A stretch of DNA of 56,305 nt from Siminovitchia thermophila (GCF_016909185.1 NZ_JAFBFH010000033.1:1-56305); one strand, 5' to 3'. Numbered from the stretch's first letter, positions 30,279 to 40,421 are shown. Notes: a model not told the origin generated them from the sequence alone. Numbers and translations are program-made.

Positions 30279-32252
30279 ATGCCTCCATATAAAAAGCAAG
30301 GGAAGAACCGTTATCCGATCTTTGGAATAGTCGCTCTTAACGTCGTTCTTCTGATCATCATCAGTTTCCAATACTGGTGGGCGGGTGCATTTGGTGCTCT
30401 CTTGCTCGGGATTTTCATTTTCTTTACAATACAAGCGGAAAATGAGAGGCTGCGCGAAACAGAACAATACATCTCGACGATCTCCCATCGCGTTAAAAAG
30501 GTGGGAGAAGAAGCGCTGTTGGAAATGCCGATCGGGATCATGCTGATCAATGATGATTATGATATTGAATGGACAAACTCTTATATGGCTTCCTGTTTAA
30601 GCGAAAATACACTTGTGGGAAAGACTTTATATGATATCTCGGAAGCGCTTGTTAAACTCGTAAAGGAAGAACGAGCGACGGATATTGTCACATTAAATGA
30701 GCGGAAATACCGTGTCCAAGTAAAAAATGAAGAACGCCTTCTTTATTTTTTTGATGTGACAGAAGAAATAGATACGGCCAAACGGTATCAAGAAGAACGT
30801 CAGGTTATCGCGACCATTTTAATTGATAATTACGATGACGCTACACAAGGAATGAATGACCAAACGAAAAGTGAACTGAACAGCACCGTTACGGCGCTTT
30901 TAAATAATTGGGCCATAGAGCGGGACATCTTCCTGAAAAGAACATCATCCGACCGGTTTATTATTTTATTAAATGAAAAAATTCTCAAGCAATTGGAGCA
31001 GGAAAAGTTTTCTATTTTAGATACCGTGAGGGAAACGACAGCAAAGCAACATGTGCCTTTAACGCTCAGTATCGGTGTTGGGCTGGGGGTATCATCCTTT
31101 CCTGAACTCGGCGCTTTATCGCAATCAAGCCTGGATCTCGCGCTTGGACGCGGAGGCGACCAGGTTGCCATGAAATTGCCGAACGGGAAATTGAAATTTT
31201 ATGGCGGGAAGACCAATCCGATGGAAAAAAGAACGCGGGTTCGCGCACGGGTCATTTCCCATGCCTTGAAGGATTTGATTACAGAAAGCGACAAGGTCAT
31301 TGTCATGGGGCATAAATATCCCGATATGGACGCTATCGGTGCGGCAATCGGTATTAGAAAAGCCGCCCATATGAATCATCGGGAAGGCTATATTGTGATC
31401 GATTTTGACGAAATAGACCAGAGTGTCAGAAGGCTGATTGAGGAATTAAAAAATGAACCCGATATTTATACAAGGCTCATTACACCGGAAGATGCCTTGG
31501 AAATTGCGACGGAAGATACATTGCTCGTTGTTGTGGACACACATAAGCCATCTCTCGTTATTGAAGAAAAACTGTTAGGTAAAACGGATCGGATCGTTGT
31601 CATCGATCACCATCGACGAAGTGAAGATTTTATCAATAAGCCGTTGCTTGTCTATATGGAGCCGTATGCTTCATCCACCTCAGAGCTTGTTACAGAACTG
31701 TTGGAATACCAGCCCAAAGGAAAAAAACTGCATCGACTTGAGGCAACCGCTCTTCTTTCTGGCATTATTGTAGATACTAAAAGTTTTACGCTTAGGACAG
31801 GTTCCCGAACATTTGATGCGGCTTCTTATTTAAGGTCACGCGGGGCGGACACGGTTCTTGTGCAAAAGTTTCTGAAAGAAGATGTGGAATCGTATGTAAA
31901 GCGGGCGAAATTGATAGAAACAATGGAATTTTACGGTGATGGGATTGCGATTGCGACGGGTGCGGATGATGTGATTTATAATCCGATCATGATTGCCCAA
32001 ACAGCGGATACGCTGCTGACGATGGAAGGTGTAAATGCCTCATTCGTTATTTCAAAGAGAGATGAAAACACTGTCGGCATCAGCGCCCGTTCACTCGGTG
32101 AAGTAAATGTTCAAATCGTTATGGAAATGTTGGGCGGAGGAGGCCACTTGTCGAACGCAGCTGTCCAACTGACGGATGTATCCGTTTTGGAAGCCGAGTT
32201 GCAATTAAGGCAAGTGTTGGATGAATATTTCGAGGGAGGTCAATCTTCATGA
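30279..32252 (+). CDS. gdpP: Cyclic-di-AMP phosphodiesterase GdpP
   Basis: GdpP hydrolyses c-di-AMP to pApA and so controls osmolyte and cell-wall homeostasis; loss-of-function mutations raise beta-lactam tolerance in several Firmicutes. The 657-residue product has two N-terminal membrane helices (residues about 13-52), a PAS domain, a degenerate GGDEF domain, then a DHH domain with [11 protein letters not shown] (His345, Asp349, Asp351) and VIDHH (Asp443-His445), and a DHHA1 domain with GGGGH (619-623). All metal-binding motifs look intact. It overlaps rplI by 4 bases (ATGA). Confidence 0.97.
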   Translation: MPPYKKQGKNRYPIFGIVALNVVLLIIISFQYWWAGAFGALLLGIFIFFTIQAENERLRETEQYISTISHRVKKVGEEALLEMPIGIMLINDDYDIEWTNSYMASCLSENTLVGKTLYDISEALVKLVKEERATDIVTLNERKYRVQVKNEERLLYFFDVTEEIDTAKRYQEERQVIATILIDNYDDATQGMNDQTKSELNSTVTALLNNWAIERDIFLKRTSSDRFIILLNEKILKQLEQEKFSILDTVRETTAKQHVPLTLSIGVGLGVSSFPELGALSQSSLDLALGRGGDQVAMKLPNGKLKFYGGKTNPMEKRTRVRARVISHALKDLITESDKVIVMGHKYPDMDAIGAAIGIRKAAHMNHREGYIVIDFDEIDQSVRRLIEELKNEPDIYTRLITPEDALEIATEDTLLVVVDTHKPSLVIEEKLLGKTDRIVVIDHHRRSEDFINKPLLVYMEPYASSTSELVTELLEYQPKGKKLHRLEATALLSGIIVDTKSFTLRTGSRTFDAASYLRSRGADTVLVQKFLKEDVESYVKRAKLIETMEFYGDGIAIATGADDVIYNPIMIAQTADTLLTMEGVNASFVISKRDENTVGISARSLGEVNVQIVMEMLGGGGHLSNAAVQLTDVSVLEAELQLRQVLDEYFEGGQSS

Positions 32253-32698
32253 AAGTCATTTTTTTAAAAGATGTCAAGGGAAGAGGAAAAAAAGGGGAAA
32301 TCAAAGATGTTGCTGTCGGCTATGCACAAAACTTTTTATTTAAACAAGGCTTGGCAATCGAAGCAACTCCCGGAAATTTAAAGGCGCTTGAAAACCAGCA
32401 GAAAAAAGAAAAACAGAGAGAAAAAGAGCTGTTGGAAGAATCTAGACAATTAAAGGAAAAACTTGAAAAAATCTCCGTGGAAATCACAGCAAAGTCGGGA
32501 GAAGGCGGAAGACTGTTCGGATCGATTACGAATAAACAGATTGCTGATGAATTGAAAAAAACGCATAATGTTAAGGTCGATCGAAGAAAAATTGAACTTG
32601 ACCAGCCGATCCGTTCACTTGGAGTGACGAAAGTACCGGTCAAAGTCCATCCTGAAGTAACGGCAACACTCAATGTACATGTAAAAGAGCAAAACTGA
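32249..32698 (+). CDS. rplI: 50S ribosomal protein L9
   Basis: This 149-residue protein begins [20 protein letters not shown], the L9 signature. It has an N-terminal rRNA-binding domain, a long charged helix (rich in Lys/Glu/Gln, residues about 45-80), and a C-terminal domain. L9 stabilises the L1 region and helps maintain reading frame. It is coupled to gdpP by an ATGA overlap and is followed by a terminator before dnaC. Confidence 0.98.
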   Translation: MKVIFLKDVKGRGKKGEIKDVAVGYAQNFLFKQGLAIEATPGNLKALENQQKKEKQREKELLEESRQLKEKLEKISVEITAKSGEGGRLFGSITNKQIADELKKTHNVKVDRRKIELDQPIRSLGVTKVPVKVHPEVTATLNVHVKEQN

Positions 32699-32750
32699 AA
32701 TTCATATATGTCTCCATATCATTTCATGGTAAAATGGAATAAGTATTTAA

Positions 32751-32780
32751 AATGTGATCCGGATACCGGTCACATTTTTT
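32751..32780 (+). terminator. rplI terminator
   Basis: AATGTGA-T-CCGG / CCGG-TCACATT stem (32751-32775) with a small loop followed by T6, about 50 bp after the rplI stop. Confidence 0.85.
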
Positions 32781-32822
32781 CTATGGCATGTTTTATGCGG
32801 GAGCAGGGAGGGGGATTGAACA

Positions 32823-34187
32823 GTGAATGATTTATTAATAGACCGTACGCCACCGCAAAATATTGAAGCGGAACAGGCAGTGATCGGTGCTGTTTTTCTT
32901 GAGCCTTCAGCGATCGTATTAGCATCGGAAATCCTTGTGCCCGAAGATTTTTACCGGAGCGCCCACCAGAAAATTTTTGAAGTGATGATTGAATTAAACG
33001 AATCGGGAAAAGCGGTGGATCTTGTCACGGTAACCGAAAAATTGGCGGCATCCAAACTGCTGGAAGATGTAGGAGGAGTTTCTTATTTAAGTGAACTCTC
33101 CATATCGGTGCCCACAGCCGCTAATATTGGTTATTATGCCCGGATCGTGGAAGAAAAAGCGCTCCTGCGCCGTTTAATCCGTACGGCCACTGACATTGCC
33201 ACGAACGGCTACACACGGGAAGACGAAGTGGAAGAACTGCTCGATGAAGCCGAAAAAAGCATTATGGAAGTAGCCCAGCGGAAGAACGCCAGCGCTTTTC
33301 AAAACATAAAAGATATTCTCGTCCGAACATATGACAATATTGAAATGCTTCACAACCGTAAAGGGGAAATTACCGGGATTCCTACGGGATTCTCTGAACT
33401 GGACAGGATGACCGCAGGCTTCCAGCGAAATGATCTGATCATTGTTGCCGCCCGTCCATCAGTCGGTAAAACGGCTTTTGCATTGAATATCGCGCAGAAC
33501 GTTGGAACAAAAACCGATGAAAATGTCGCGATCTTTAGCCTGGAGATGGGGGCAGAGCAGCTCGTCATGCGTATGCTTTGTGCCGAAGGCAATATCGATG
33601 CCCAAAATTTAAGAACAGGGGCACTGACAGATGAGGATTGGCGTAAGTTGACGATGGCAATGGGGAGCTTGTCCAATTCCGGTATCTATATTGACGATAC
33701 CCCTGGAATCCGTATTAGTGAAATCCGTTCCAAATGCCGCAGGCTGAAACAGGAACACGGTCTTGGGATGATCTTGATTGATTATTTGCAGCTTATTCAG
33801 GGCAGCGGACGTGCTAAAGAAAACCGGCAGCAGGAAGTATCGGAGATTTCCCGTTCATTAAAGGCATTGGCCCGTGAATTGGAAGTTCCCGTCATTGCCT
33901 TATCCCAGTTGTCCCGTGGTGTGGAACAGCGTCAGGACAAGCGCCCGATCATGTCTGACATCAGGGAGTCGGGAAGTATCGAGCAGGATGCTGATATTGT
34001 GGCATTCCTGTTCCGCGAAGATTATTATGATCAGGAATCAGAAAACAAAAATATCATTGAAATCATTATAGCGAAACAGAGGAACGGCCCGACCGGGACC
34101 GTCCAGCTTGCCTTTGTCAAAGAATATAATAAATTCGTCAATTTAGAGAGAAGGTTTGACGATTCCGCCGCGCCGCCTGGCGCATAG
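32823..34187 (+). CDS. dnaC: Replicative DNA helicase (DnaB-type)
   Basis: This hexameric 5'-3' helicase drives the replication fork; in Bacillus the gene is called dnaC. The 454-residue product has the N-terminal primase-binding domain (PPQNIEAEQAVIGAVFLEP) and a RecA-like C-terminal domain. That domain has Walker A ARPSVGKTAFALN near residues 213-225, Walker B GMILIDYLQLIQG, and the DnaB signature IMSDIRESGSIEQDAD. A GGAGGGGG ribosome binding site precedes the ATG. The order rplI-dnaC-purA is conserved in Bacillus, but here three foreign-looking genes lie between dnaC and purA. Confidence 0.97.
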   Translation: MNDLLIDRTPPQNIEAEQAVIGAVFLEPSAIVLASEILVPEDFYRSAHQKIFEVMIELNESGKAVDLVTVTEKLAASKLLEDVGGVSYLSELSISVPTAANIGYYARIVEEKALLRRLIRTATDIATNGYTREDEVEELLDEAEKSIMEVAQRKNASAFQNIKDILVRTYDNIEMLHNRKGEITGIPTGFSELDRMTAGFQRNDLIIVAARPSVGKTAFALNIAQNVGTKTDENVAIFSLEMGAEQLVMRMLCAEGNIDAQNLRTGALTDEDWRKLTMAMGSLSNSGIYIDDTPGIRISEIRSKCRRLKQEHGLGMILIDYLQLIQGSGRAKENRQQEVSEISRSLKALARELEVPVIALSQLSRGVEQRQDKRPIMSDIRESGSIEQDADIVAFLFREDYYDQESENKNIIEIIIAKQRNGPTGTVQLAFVKEYNKFVNLERRFDDSAAPPGA

Positions 34188-34193
34188 CGATTG

Positions 34194-34218
34194 AGCACTT
34201 CGTATTCGGAGTGCTTTT
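34194..34218 (+). terminator. dnaC terminator
   Basis: AGCACTTCG/CGGAGTGCT stem (34194-34215, one G-U pair) with a TATT loop followed by a T-run, 6 bp after the dnaC stop. Confidence 0.85.
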
Positions 34219-34350
34219 ATTTGTGCCTTTTGACGCCAATATAGCCTCGTCACTTTCATGGCTGTCCTTTATGTTTAAAAAGCGAATTTCTAATAAAATA
34301 ACCAGAGGTGCTGTCCGGAAAGTAATATTTCAGCTTGAAAGTTTAAAAAA

Positions 34351-34390
34351 CCAACCCAAGAATACTGTAAAATCAACATTCTTGGGTTTT
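34351..34390. terminator. Inverted repeat, possible bidirectional terminator between dnaC and the amidase
   Basis: AAAACCCAAGAAT and ATTCTTGGGTTTT are exact complements around a 14-base loop, with an A-run on one side and a T-run on the other. It would act on the plus strand and, at 50 bp past the amidase stop, also on the minus strand. Confidence 0.6.
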
Positions 34391-34439
34391 AAATGTTAGT
34401 TCATGTATTCTAAAATGGACTTTTTAGACAGCTCCCCAT

Positions 34440-35837
34440 TTATTTTTGTGGAAAAGCATCTTGAAATCTGTCTTGATACAATCCGCTTTGTTCCAAAGCA
34501 TAGCCAAACTGATATAATTCAGCTTCATCACCATGTTTTGCAATGAATTGAACGCCAATTGGCAGGTTATGCATGGATAAGCCGCAAGGAAGCGACAAAG
34601 ACGGATTGCCTGTATAGTTTGTTGGCGATGTCAATCTTAACAATGCATGGCGAACAGCTTCCGTTTGGCCTTGAATTTGTACTTCCCGCTGGCCAATATT
34701 AGTTGGTAGAATAGGGAGTGTCGGAGTGAGCAATACATCGACGTCATCAAAGACCTGATTATATTCGGCAATTAACTGGCTTCTTTCGACTTGTGATTGC
34801 ACATATTCATAGCCTTTAATAGCTTGACTTGCGACTAATCTTTCAAATACCTCATCGTCTACATCGCCTTTGTGGTTTTGGATAGTATCTTCATGTACCG
34901 CCGCAGCTTCTGATTGAATCGTTATACTTTGCGCTATTGCGATTTTATCCAAAATAGGAATATCCACTTTCTTAATGATGACACCGAGTTCTTCATACAT
35001 ATGGATGCAATGAATGACCTCTGCGTGCACTTCTTCGGCGATGAAATCAAAATAATAAGAGGGAATACCTAACGTTTTTCCTTTTACATCTTGGCCAATC
35101 AAAGAGGAGTAGTCCTTTTTTTCCATTTTCAAAGAGTACGGATCCTCTGAATCATATCCGGCTATAACGTTTAGCAATAACGCGTTATCCTTTATATTCT
35201 TGGTCATCGGTCCAATATGATCAAGAGTATAAGCCAGAGGAAATGATCCTTTTTTGCTCACCAGCCCAAAGGTCGGCTTCATCCCGACAATTCCGCACGC
35301 CGAGGATGGAATCCGGATAGATCCGCCTGTATCGGTTCCTAAAGCGCCAGTGACCATGCCGGAGGCAACAGCGGCGCCTGAGCCACTGCTCGATCCGCCG
35401 GTAATTTTATCTAAATGATGCGGATTGCGGCACGGCCCAAAATAGGATCGGTCACCGATTGGTCCATAAGCAAATTCATGTGTATTCGTTTTTCCTATTA
35501 TTACCGCACCGGCATCTTTTAATTTTTGGACAACCGTTGCATCCGTGTCGGGGATAAATTGTTCATATAGTTTCGAACCCATTGTTGTCCGAATCCCTTT
35601 TGTAAAAATTAAATCTTTTATGGCAATAGGGATGCCGTGAAGCGGGCTTCTTATTTTGCCGGACAATAACTCCTGTTCGAGTTTTTTGGCGGTTTGTAAA
35701 GATTCTTCTTCTGCAACCGTAATAAAGGCATTGCATTTTGGATTTTCTATCGCAATTTTATGCAAAGTTTCTTTTACCAATTCAACAGGTGATAATTCTT
35801 TCTTTTTCATTAATTTTGAAATTGATAAAATATCCAT
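34440..35837 (-). CDS. Amidase-signature family amidohydrolase
   Basis: This 465-residue protein has the complete Ser-cisSer-Lys triad of the amidase-signature family: Lys74 in GIPIAIKD, cis-Ser149 in TGGSSSGSG, and nucleophile Ser173 in DTGGSIRIPS. The substrate is unknown. It is not GatA: the genome context lacks gatC/gatB, and it is paired with a transporter and a GntR regulator. That pairing suggests uptake and hydrolysis of a small amide or related compound. It is adjacent to the MFS gene (1 bp gap), so they are one operon, read leftward against the replication-directed core genes. Confidence 0.9.
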   Translation of the reverse strand: MDILSISKLMKKKELSPVELVKETLHKIAIENPKCNAFITVAEEESLQTAKKLEQELLSGKIRSPLHGIPIAIKDLIFTKGIRTTMGSKLYEQFIPDTDATVVQKLKDAGAVIIGKTNTHEFAYGPIGDRSYFGPCRNPHHLDKITGGSSSGSGAAVASGMVTGALGTDTGGSIRIPSSACGIVGMKPTFGLVSKKGSFPLAYTLDHIGPMTKNIKDNALLLNVIAGYDSEDPYSLKMEKKDYSSLIGQDVKGKTLGIPSYYFDFIAEEVHAEVIHCIHMYEELGVIIKKVDIPILDKIAIAQSITIQSEAAAVHEDTIQNHKGDVDDEVFERLVASQAIKGYEYVQSQVERSQLIAEYNQVFDDVDVLLTPTLPILPTNIGQREVQIQGQTEAVRHALLRLTSPTNYTGNPSLSLPCGLSMHNLPIGVQFIAKHGDEAELYQFGYALEQSGLYQDRFQDAFPQK

Positions 35838-35838
35838 A

Positions 35839-37158
35839 TTACGCTTCCGCCTTACTTAATGTATTCGTTACTTGCCGTTGACCAGGTTTCACAAAGAGCA
35901 TTGCAATCATTCCTGCGCCGGATGCGATCGCAGCTGCCACAAACATCGAAGTGTAACCAAAACTGACAACTAAAAACCCGGTTAATATCGGGGCTATAAT
36001 GGTAGCTGTATTGGTAATAAAGTGTGTAATGCCGCCAAATGTACCTGCTCGGCTCGGTTCCGTATCAATAATAACCGACCAATAAACAGAATTTGGAAGT
36101 GAATTAAACGCATTCCCGATACACATCAAGACCATAACACCGACAATGGTGTTTGCGGTAGGGATCAACATGAAACATATAGCTGTCAATAACAATGAAA
36201 CAACGGCCAGTCCAGACCTCGCGATTCGCAGACTTCCTGTTTTGAGACGCAAGTAGTCGGAAATTTTTCCGCCAAGCAATACGGTAAAACAGGCTCCAAT
36301 CCAAGGAATCATTCCCAAATACCAAAGAGATGATAACTGAAAGCCAAATTGATCTTGTAAGTATTTCGGAGTCCAAGTAAGCAATAAAAAGTTAATATAT
36401 TGGAAAGCAAAATAGCCTAAAGCATTAAAAACGAGTGTCGGATTTTTAAAGAAATGATACCATTTAATTGAATCATCATGCTTACTAACGACTTTTTCAT
36501 TTGGCAATAAATCTTTTACAGAGCGGATTTTTTCCAACTCTTCCTTTGATACATTCGGGTTTTGCTCGGGTAAATCCGTAAACATTTTTGCCCATATGAA
36601 AACCCATACAATTCCCAGGCTGCCCAAAATAATAAACATCATTTTCCAGCTTGTGACAGATAATAGCCCAACTGCGGCAGGCGCTGTTAACAATGCCCCG
36701 AGCGGAGTTCCTAATAACCCCAAGGATACAGCAAATCCACGTTCTCTGGGTGTTGCCCAGTTCGCATTTGTTTTATTAATGGTTGAAAACGTCGGCCCTT
36801 CGGCAAATCCAAATAAGATACGAATGATGGCAAATCCGGTTAGAGCAGAGCCGCCAAACAGGGCCATACCAATATCTCCGGCAAATGCAGTGGCGATGAC
36901 AAACAAGGACCAGCCAATTCCGATAAAAATCCAAACAAATTTGGGTCCTTTCTTATCCGCGAGAATTCCTCCGAAGAGAGAACCGAATAAATATCCGAAT
37001 CCAAAATATCCTAGTACGGCTCCCCATGAAATAGGGTCAAATCCATACTCGCCAATAATATCTTTTTGTGCGTATGAAATGGCTCCTCTATCGATATAGT
37101 TGATGATCACCATCAAAACCATCATTAACATAATTTGATAGCGGTAATTATGCTTCAT
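35839..37158 (-). CDS. MFS transporter, anion:cation symporter-like
   Basis: This 439-residue protein has about 12 hydrophobic segments and the MFS loop motif GGILADKKGPKFVW between helices 2 and 3. The N-terminal NYIDRGAISYAQ and the RILFGFAEGPTFSTINK stretch match the ACS branch (hexuronate, glucarate, phthalate-type organic anions). The natural substrate is unknown; the linked amidase suggests an amide-bearing or acidic compound. A weak AAAGGATG ribosome binding site precedes the ATG. It lies between the regulator and the amidase in a leftward operon. Confidence 0.88.
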   Translation of the reverse strand: MKHNYRYQIMLMMVLMVIINYIDRGAISYAQKDIIGEYGFDPISWGAVLGYFGFGYLFGSLFGGILADKKGPKFVWIFIGIGWSLFVIATAFAGDIGMALFGGSALTGFAIIRILFGFAEGPTFSTINKTNANWATPRERGFAVSLGLLGTPLGALLTAPAAVGLLSVTSWKMMFIILGSLGIVWVFIWAKMFTDLPEQNPNVSKEELEKIRSVKDLLPNEKVVSKHDDSIKWYHFFKNPTLVFNALGYFAFQYINFLLLTWTPKYLQDQFGFQLSSLWYLGMIPWIGACFTVLLGGKISDYLRLKTGSLRIARSGLAVVSLLLTAICFMLIPTANTIVGVMVLMCIGNAFNSLPNSVYWSVIIDTEPSRAGTFGGITHFITNTATIIAPILTGFLVVSFGYTSMFVAAAIASGAGMIAMLFVKPGQRQVTNTLSKAEA

Positions 37159-37172
37159 GTAACATCCATCCT

Positions 37173-37823
37173 TTATAAAGTTGAAAAGTATTTTTGCGCT
37201 TCAAATCTCACCCGATCATAATGGTGAGCCAAAGTTTTTTCCACATGATTCGTTTGTAATCCTTCTAACACTTTCAAATGTTCATCAATCACTTCTGTTC
37301 GTCTGATCGGACTTTTTAAAACTTTCATCGCGATTCTGCGCATCAAGTCATACACTTGATCACTTATGGAGACCATCTTTTTATTATTGCCAAAATGGTT
37401 GATGGTTTTATGAAATTCTTGATCTATTAAAGTAAACTCGTAGTCGGATTGTTTCGTTGAGACCGATTCCATTTTATTGATGATGTTTTGAAGTTGTTCA
37501 ATTTGTTCACTAGTAATCGTTTCTGCCACTTTTTTTGCCATTGCGGTTTCAAATATTAACCTCACTTCTAAAATATCATCTACATCCTTCATCGTTAAAG
37601 GGCTTACATAAGTGCCTTTATAAGGAATTGATATGAGCCATTCTTCCGCTTCTAATCTTTGGATGGCCTCTCTAAATGGTGTTCTGCTTATACCAAATAA
37701 CTCCTTGGCTTTATTTTCAGTTAGTACTTCATGATCGGTTAAAACCCCCTTGATGATTGCCTCTTTAATGACGTGATAGGATTGTGCTTTTAACGACTTT
37801 GGGTTTATAAAAGACATTTCCAT
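37173..37823 (-). CDS. GntR-family regulator with FCD domain
   Basis: This 216-residue DNA-binding protein has an N-terminal winged helix (LFGISRTPFREAIQRLEAEEWL, residues about 42-63) and an all-helical FCD ligand domain (VRLIFETAMAKKVAE, FHKTINHFGNNKKM, RTEVIDEHLKVLEGL with its conserved metal-site His/Asp pattern). FadR-type regulators sense small carboxylates. It is the first gene of the leftward cluster, 14 bp before the MFS gene, and probably controls its own operon. The ribosome binding site AGGAGG is strong. Confidence 0.92.
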   Translation of the reverse strand: MEMSFINPKSLKAQSYHVIKEAIIKGVLTDHEVLTENKAKELFGISRTPFREAIQRLEAEEWLISIPYKGTYVSPLTMKDVDDILEVRLIFETAMAKKVAETITSEQIEQLQNIINKMESVSTKQSDYEFTLIDQEFHKTINHFGNNKKMVSISDQVYDLMRRIAMKVLKSPIRRTEVIDEHLKVLEGLQTNHVEKTLAHHYDRVRFEAQKYFSTL

Positions 37824-38342
37824 CTTTTGTACCTCCTATTGAAAATTAATCTTAAAGCAGTAAAAGTAATTTGTAAATATATAATATATGATACAGAACA
37901 TTCAGTATTTAATGGCGAATGAATTTTTTATGTTGGAGCATAAGCAGACATTTGAGGGCCACTTTTCCGACTAGAATAGATGATTCGGGAAGGCAGAGGA
38001 GCATGGATGGATGTGAATTACATATCAAGAAGACAGTGTGGCTAATAGAAAAACTGTTCGGAGAATGAGTATGATGAACTGGAATCGGCACTTATCAGTT
38101 TATGAAAAATTCGTGTTACAAACACTTAGGAAAAGACTTACCAACTGCGTATATAAGGAGGTTGATGTGCCGTAAAAGACCCTGCAGTATCAAGAAACAG
38201 GGCAGAGATGGCGTTTAGCGCTTTTTGGTCTTATTCGCTATATGACTTGGCCCGCCTCTTCTTTTTGGGAAAGGGAGCAAGTGAAGAATACTGTTAAAAC
38301 CTTTACCAAGTAGGTTATAATAAATGAGGGAGAACCTTGCTT
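37824..38342. other. GntR-purA gap, upstream part
   Basis: No convincing gene in this stretch of about 520 bp. Near the regulator, the A/T palindrome ATATATAATATAT (about 37877-37889) next to GATACAG lies where the leftward promoter and a GntR operator would be expected. Around 38155-38218 an AGGAGG followed closely by a 17-codon ATG ORF is seen, but the spacing is too short for a confident gene. Confidence 0.45.
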
Positions 38343-38389
38343 TAAAGACGAACAAATTATGATAGTTCAATTGTTAATGTTCGCCTTTT
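38343..38389. promoter_or_regulatory. PurR operator (two PurBoxes) upstream of purA
   Basis: Two inverted PurBox-like halves, AAAGACGAACAAA (about 38345-38357) and, on the other strand, AAAAGGCGAACATTAA (38374-38389), share the CGAAC core. The cores are 25 bp apart. The B. subtilis PurR operator is a pair of inverted PurBoxes with similar spacing, and purA is in that regulon. Repression by PurR, relieved by PRPP, is inferred. Confidence 0.75.
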
Positions 38390-38392
38390 GGC

Positions 38393-38422
38393 TTGACTCT
38401 AGGCAAGGCCCATTGATAAAAT
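38393..38422 (+). promoter_or_regulatory. Candidate purA promoter
   Basis: -35 TTGACT (38393-38398), 18-base spacer, -10 TAAAAT (38417-38422). It lies directly after the PurBox pair and about 50 bp before purA. Confidence 0.55.
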
Positions 38423-38474
38423 ATAATTAATTCATATTAGGGTTCATTTTTGAGCCAGCGGAGGTGCTTTTTGC

Positions 38475-39761
38475 ATGTCATCAGTAGTGGTTGTCGGAAC
38501 GCAATGGGGAGATGAAGGAAAAGGGAAAATTACGGACTTTTTATCAGAAAATGCAGAAGTGATTGCCCGTTATCAAGGAGGCAACAATGCAGGCCACACA
38601 ATTCAATTTAACAACGTTACATATAAACTGCATTTAATTCCGTCGGGAATTTTTTATAAAGATAAAATCAGTGTAATTGGAAACGGCATGGTGGTTGATC
38701 CGAAAGCGCTTGTAAAAGAGCTGGAATATTTGCATGGCCATGCTGTTTCAACGGATAATTTAAGAATTAGCAACAGGGCTCACGTTATTTTGCCTTATCA
38801 TCTGAAAATTGACGAAGTGGAAGAAGAACGTAAGGGCGCTAACAAAATCGGTACGACAAAAAAAGGAATCGGTCCCGCGTATATGGACAAAGCGGCACGT
38901 GTCGGCATTCGGATTGCCGATCTGCTGGACAGGGAAGTGTTCGAAGAAAAACTGACGCGCAACCTGGAAGAGAAAAACCGGCTTCTTGAGCGTTTTTATG
39001 AAACAGACGGTTTTAAACTGGAAGATATTTTGGATGAATATTATGAGTACGGACAACAGTTCAAGGAGTATGTGTGTGATACATCTGTTGTGCTGAATGA
39101 TGCATTGGATGAAGGCAAGCGTGTCCTCTTTGAGGGAGCGCAAGGGGTCATGCTTGATATTGACCAGGGAACATATCCATTTGTAACCTCATCCAACCCG
39201 GTCGCAGGCGGTGTGACGATCGGTTCCGGCGTGGGGCCGACGAAAATTGACCATGTTGTCGGTGTATGTAAGGCGTATACGTCAAGAGTGGGAGATGGCC
39301 CGTTTCCGACTGAATTGAAAGATGAGATTGGCGATCAAATCCGCGAGGTCGGCCGTGAGTACGGAACGACGACCGGACGCCCGCGCCGTGTTGGCTGGTT
39401 TGACAGCGTTGTGGTCAGGCATGCCCGCCGTGTCAGCGGCCTTACAGACCTGTCGTTGAATTCCATTGACGTATTGACGGGTATTCAAACATTGAAAATT
39501 TGCACGGCGTATGATTATAAAGGCACAATGATTACAGAATACCCTGCTAACTTGAACATCTTGAAAGAGTGCAAGCCTGTTTACGAAGAATTGCCTGGCT
39601 GGACAGAAGACATCACCGGCTGCAAAACACTCGATGAGCTTCCTGCCAACGCACGCCATTACCTGGAGCGCGTTTCGCAATTAACCGGCGTCACACTTTC
39701 CATTTTCTCCGTGGGGCCTGATCGCTCGCAAACAAATGTCATAAGAAGTGTTTGGAGATAA
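38475..39761 (+). CDS. purA: Adenylosuccinate synthetase
   Basis: PurA converts IMP, aspartate and GTP to adenylosuccinate, the first committed step to AMP. The 428-residue product has the N-terminal motif [17 protein letters not shown] with the catalytic Asp/His loop and GNNAGHTI. It also has the IMP-binding [11 protein letters not shown] and a C-terminal GTP-site region ([12 protein letters not shown]). A GCGGAGGTG ribosome binding site precedes the ATG. It is a single-gene unit with a PurBox operator upstream and a strong terminator downstream. Confidence 0.98.
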   Translation: MSSVVVVGTQWGDEGKGKITDFLSENAEVIARYQGGNNAGHTIQFNNVTYKLHLIPSGIFYKDKISVIGNGMVVDPKALVKELEYLHGHAVSTDNLRISNRAHVILPYHLKIDEVEEERKGANKIGTTKKGIGPAYMDKAARVGIRIADLLDREVFEEKLTRNLEEKNRLLERFYETDGFKLEDILDEYYEYGQQFKEYVCDTSVVLNDALDEGKRVLFEGAQGVMLDIDQGTYPFVTSSNPVAGGVTIGSGVGPTKIDHVVGVCKAYTSRVGDGPFPTELKDEIGDQIREVGREYGTTTGRPRRVGWFDSVVVRHARRVSGLTDLSLNSIDVLTGIQTLKICTAYDYKGTMITEYPANLNILKECKPVYEELPGWTEDITGCKTLDELPANARHYLERVSQLTGVTLSIFSVGPDRSQTNVIRSVWR

Positions 39762-39773
39762 AGTGAAATTTGA

Positions 39774-39823
39774 AAAAGAGGTTGAACATCGTGATCGACA
39801 TCACTGCTGTTCAGCCTCTTTTT
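39774..39823 (+). terminator. purA terminator
   Basis: AAAGAGGTTGAACA / TGTTCAGCCTCTTTTT stem (39775-39823, one mismatch) with a structured loop followed by T5, 13 bp after purA. Confidence 0.85.
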
Positions 39824-39848
39824 AGGCATGAGGACTTTTCACCGCTAC

Positions 39849-39960
39849 ATGGAACTGGACTGGATGCGTGAGATTGATAAAAAATGAATCCGGGAATAGG
39901 GCTGAATACGTTTGGAACTGGATGTGCGTGAGTTTCGTATAAAGTGAATCCGGGAATAGG
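39849..39960. repeat. Two tandem imperfect repeats of about 60 bp
   Basis: Two copies, about 39850-39900 and 39911-39960, share GGAACTGGA, TGCGTGAG and TGAATCCGGGAATAGG. The 16-base TGAATCCGGGAATAGG is identical in both. Translated on the minus strand they give a repeated PIPGF...HAH peptide that is almost certainly not a protein. The rest of the gap to walR (up to 40489) shows no gene except a hairpin at 40284-40327. Confidence 0.7.
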
Positions 39961-40283
39961 AACCGAAAACGGTTCACATCCTTTCGTGCACAAAAAACAT
40001 GGTAGGAAACTTCCAGCGTGGGGACAATGTGGCCAGCCCTTTATAGCCGCAAAGATACAAGAGATACGCGCGAGAGTTTCCTGCGATAATAGAATATTAT
40101 AAGGCGGGAAAAGAGACAGTAAAAAATCATCTATCACAAGAAGTGTTCATAAAACAAAGGGAACAGGCATAGATTAAAAACAACATGAAAATAGTGACAT
40201 GAAAGAGACAGCCTAAAAGAATTTGTCGAAATATCTTGCTGATCCGCATTTCATATGTTAATATTATCACTAACTTTTATTTT

Positions 40284-40327
40284 AAAAAGCATTGCGACGA
40301 CGATGGCTCTCGTAGTGCTTTTTTTAC
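40284..40327 (+). terminator. Orphan terminator-like hairpin between purA and walR
   Basis: AAAGCATTGCGA (about 40286-40297) pairs with TCGTAGTGCTTT (about 40309-40320, G-U pairs included), followed by T7. No protein gene precedes it closely, so it may end a short non-coding transcript or back up the purA terminator. Confidence 0.5.
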
Positions 40328-40391
40328 TTTTTATGAACAAAGTTTTTGTATCAATAGCAGGGTGACTGGTATAAAAAGGATTCGGGCGCTT

Positions 40392-40421
40392 TTGGAACGG
40401 GTCCTTTATTTGTGCTAAAAT
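40392..40421 (+). promoter_or_regulatory. Candidate walR operon promoter
   Basis: -35 TTGGAA (40392-40397), 18-base spacer, -10 TAAAAT (40416-40421), about 70 bp upstream of the walR start. Confidence 0.45.

Noticed and set aside
39811-40137. 108-codon leftward ORF
   Set aside because: It only reads the purA terminator and the repeats after it; the repeated PIPGF peptide comes from the DNA repeat.
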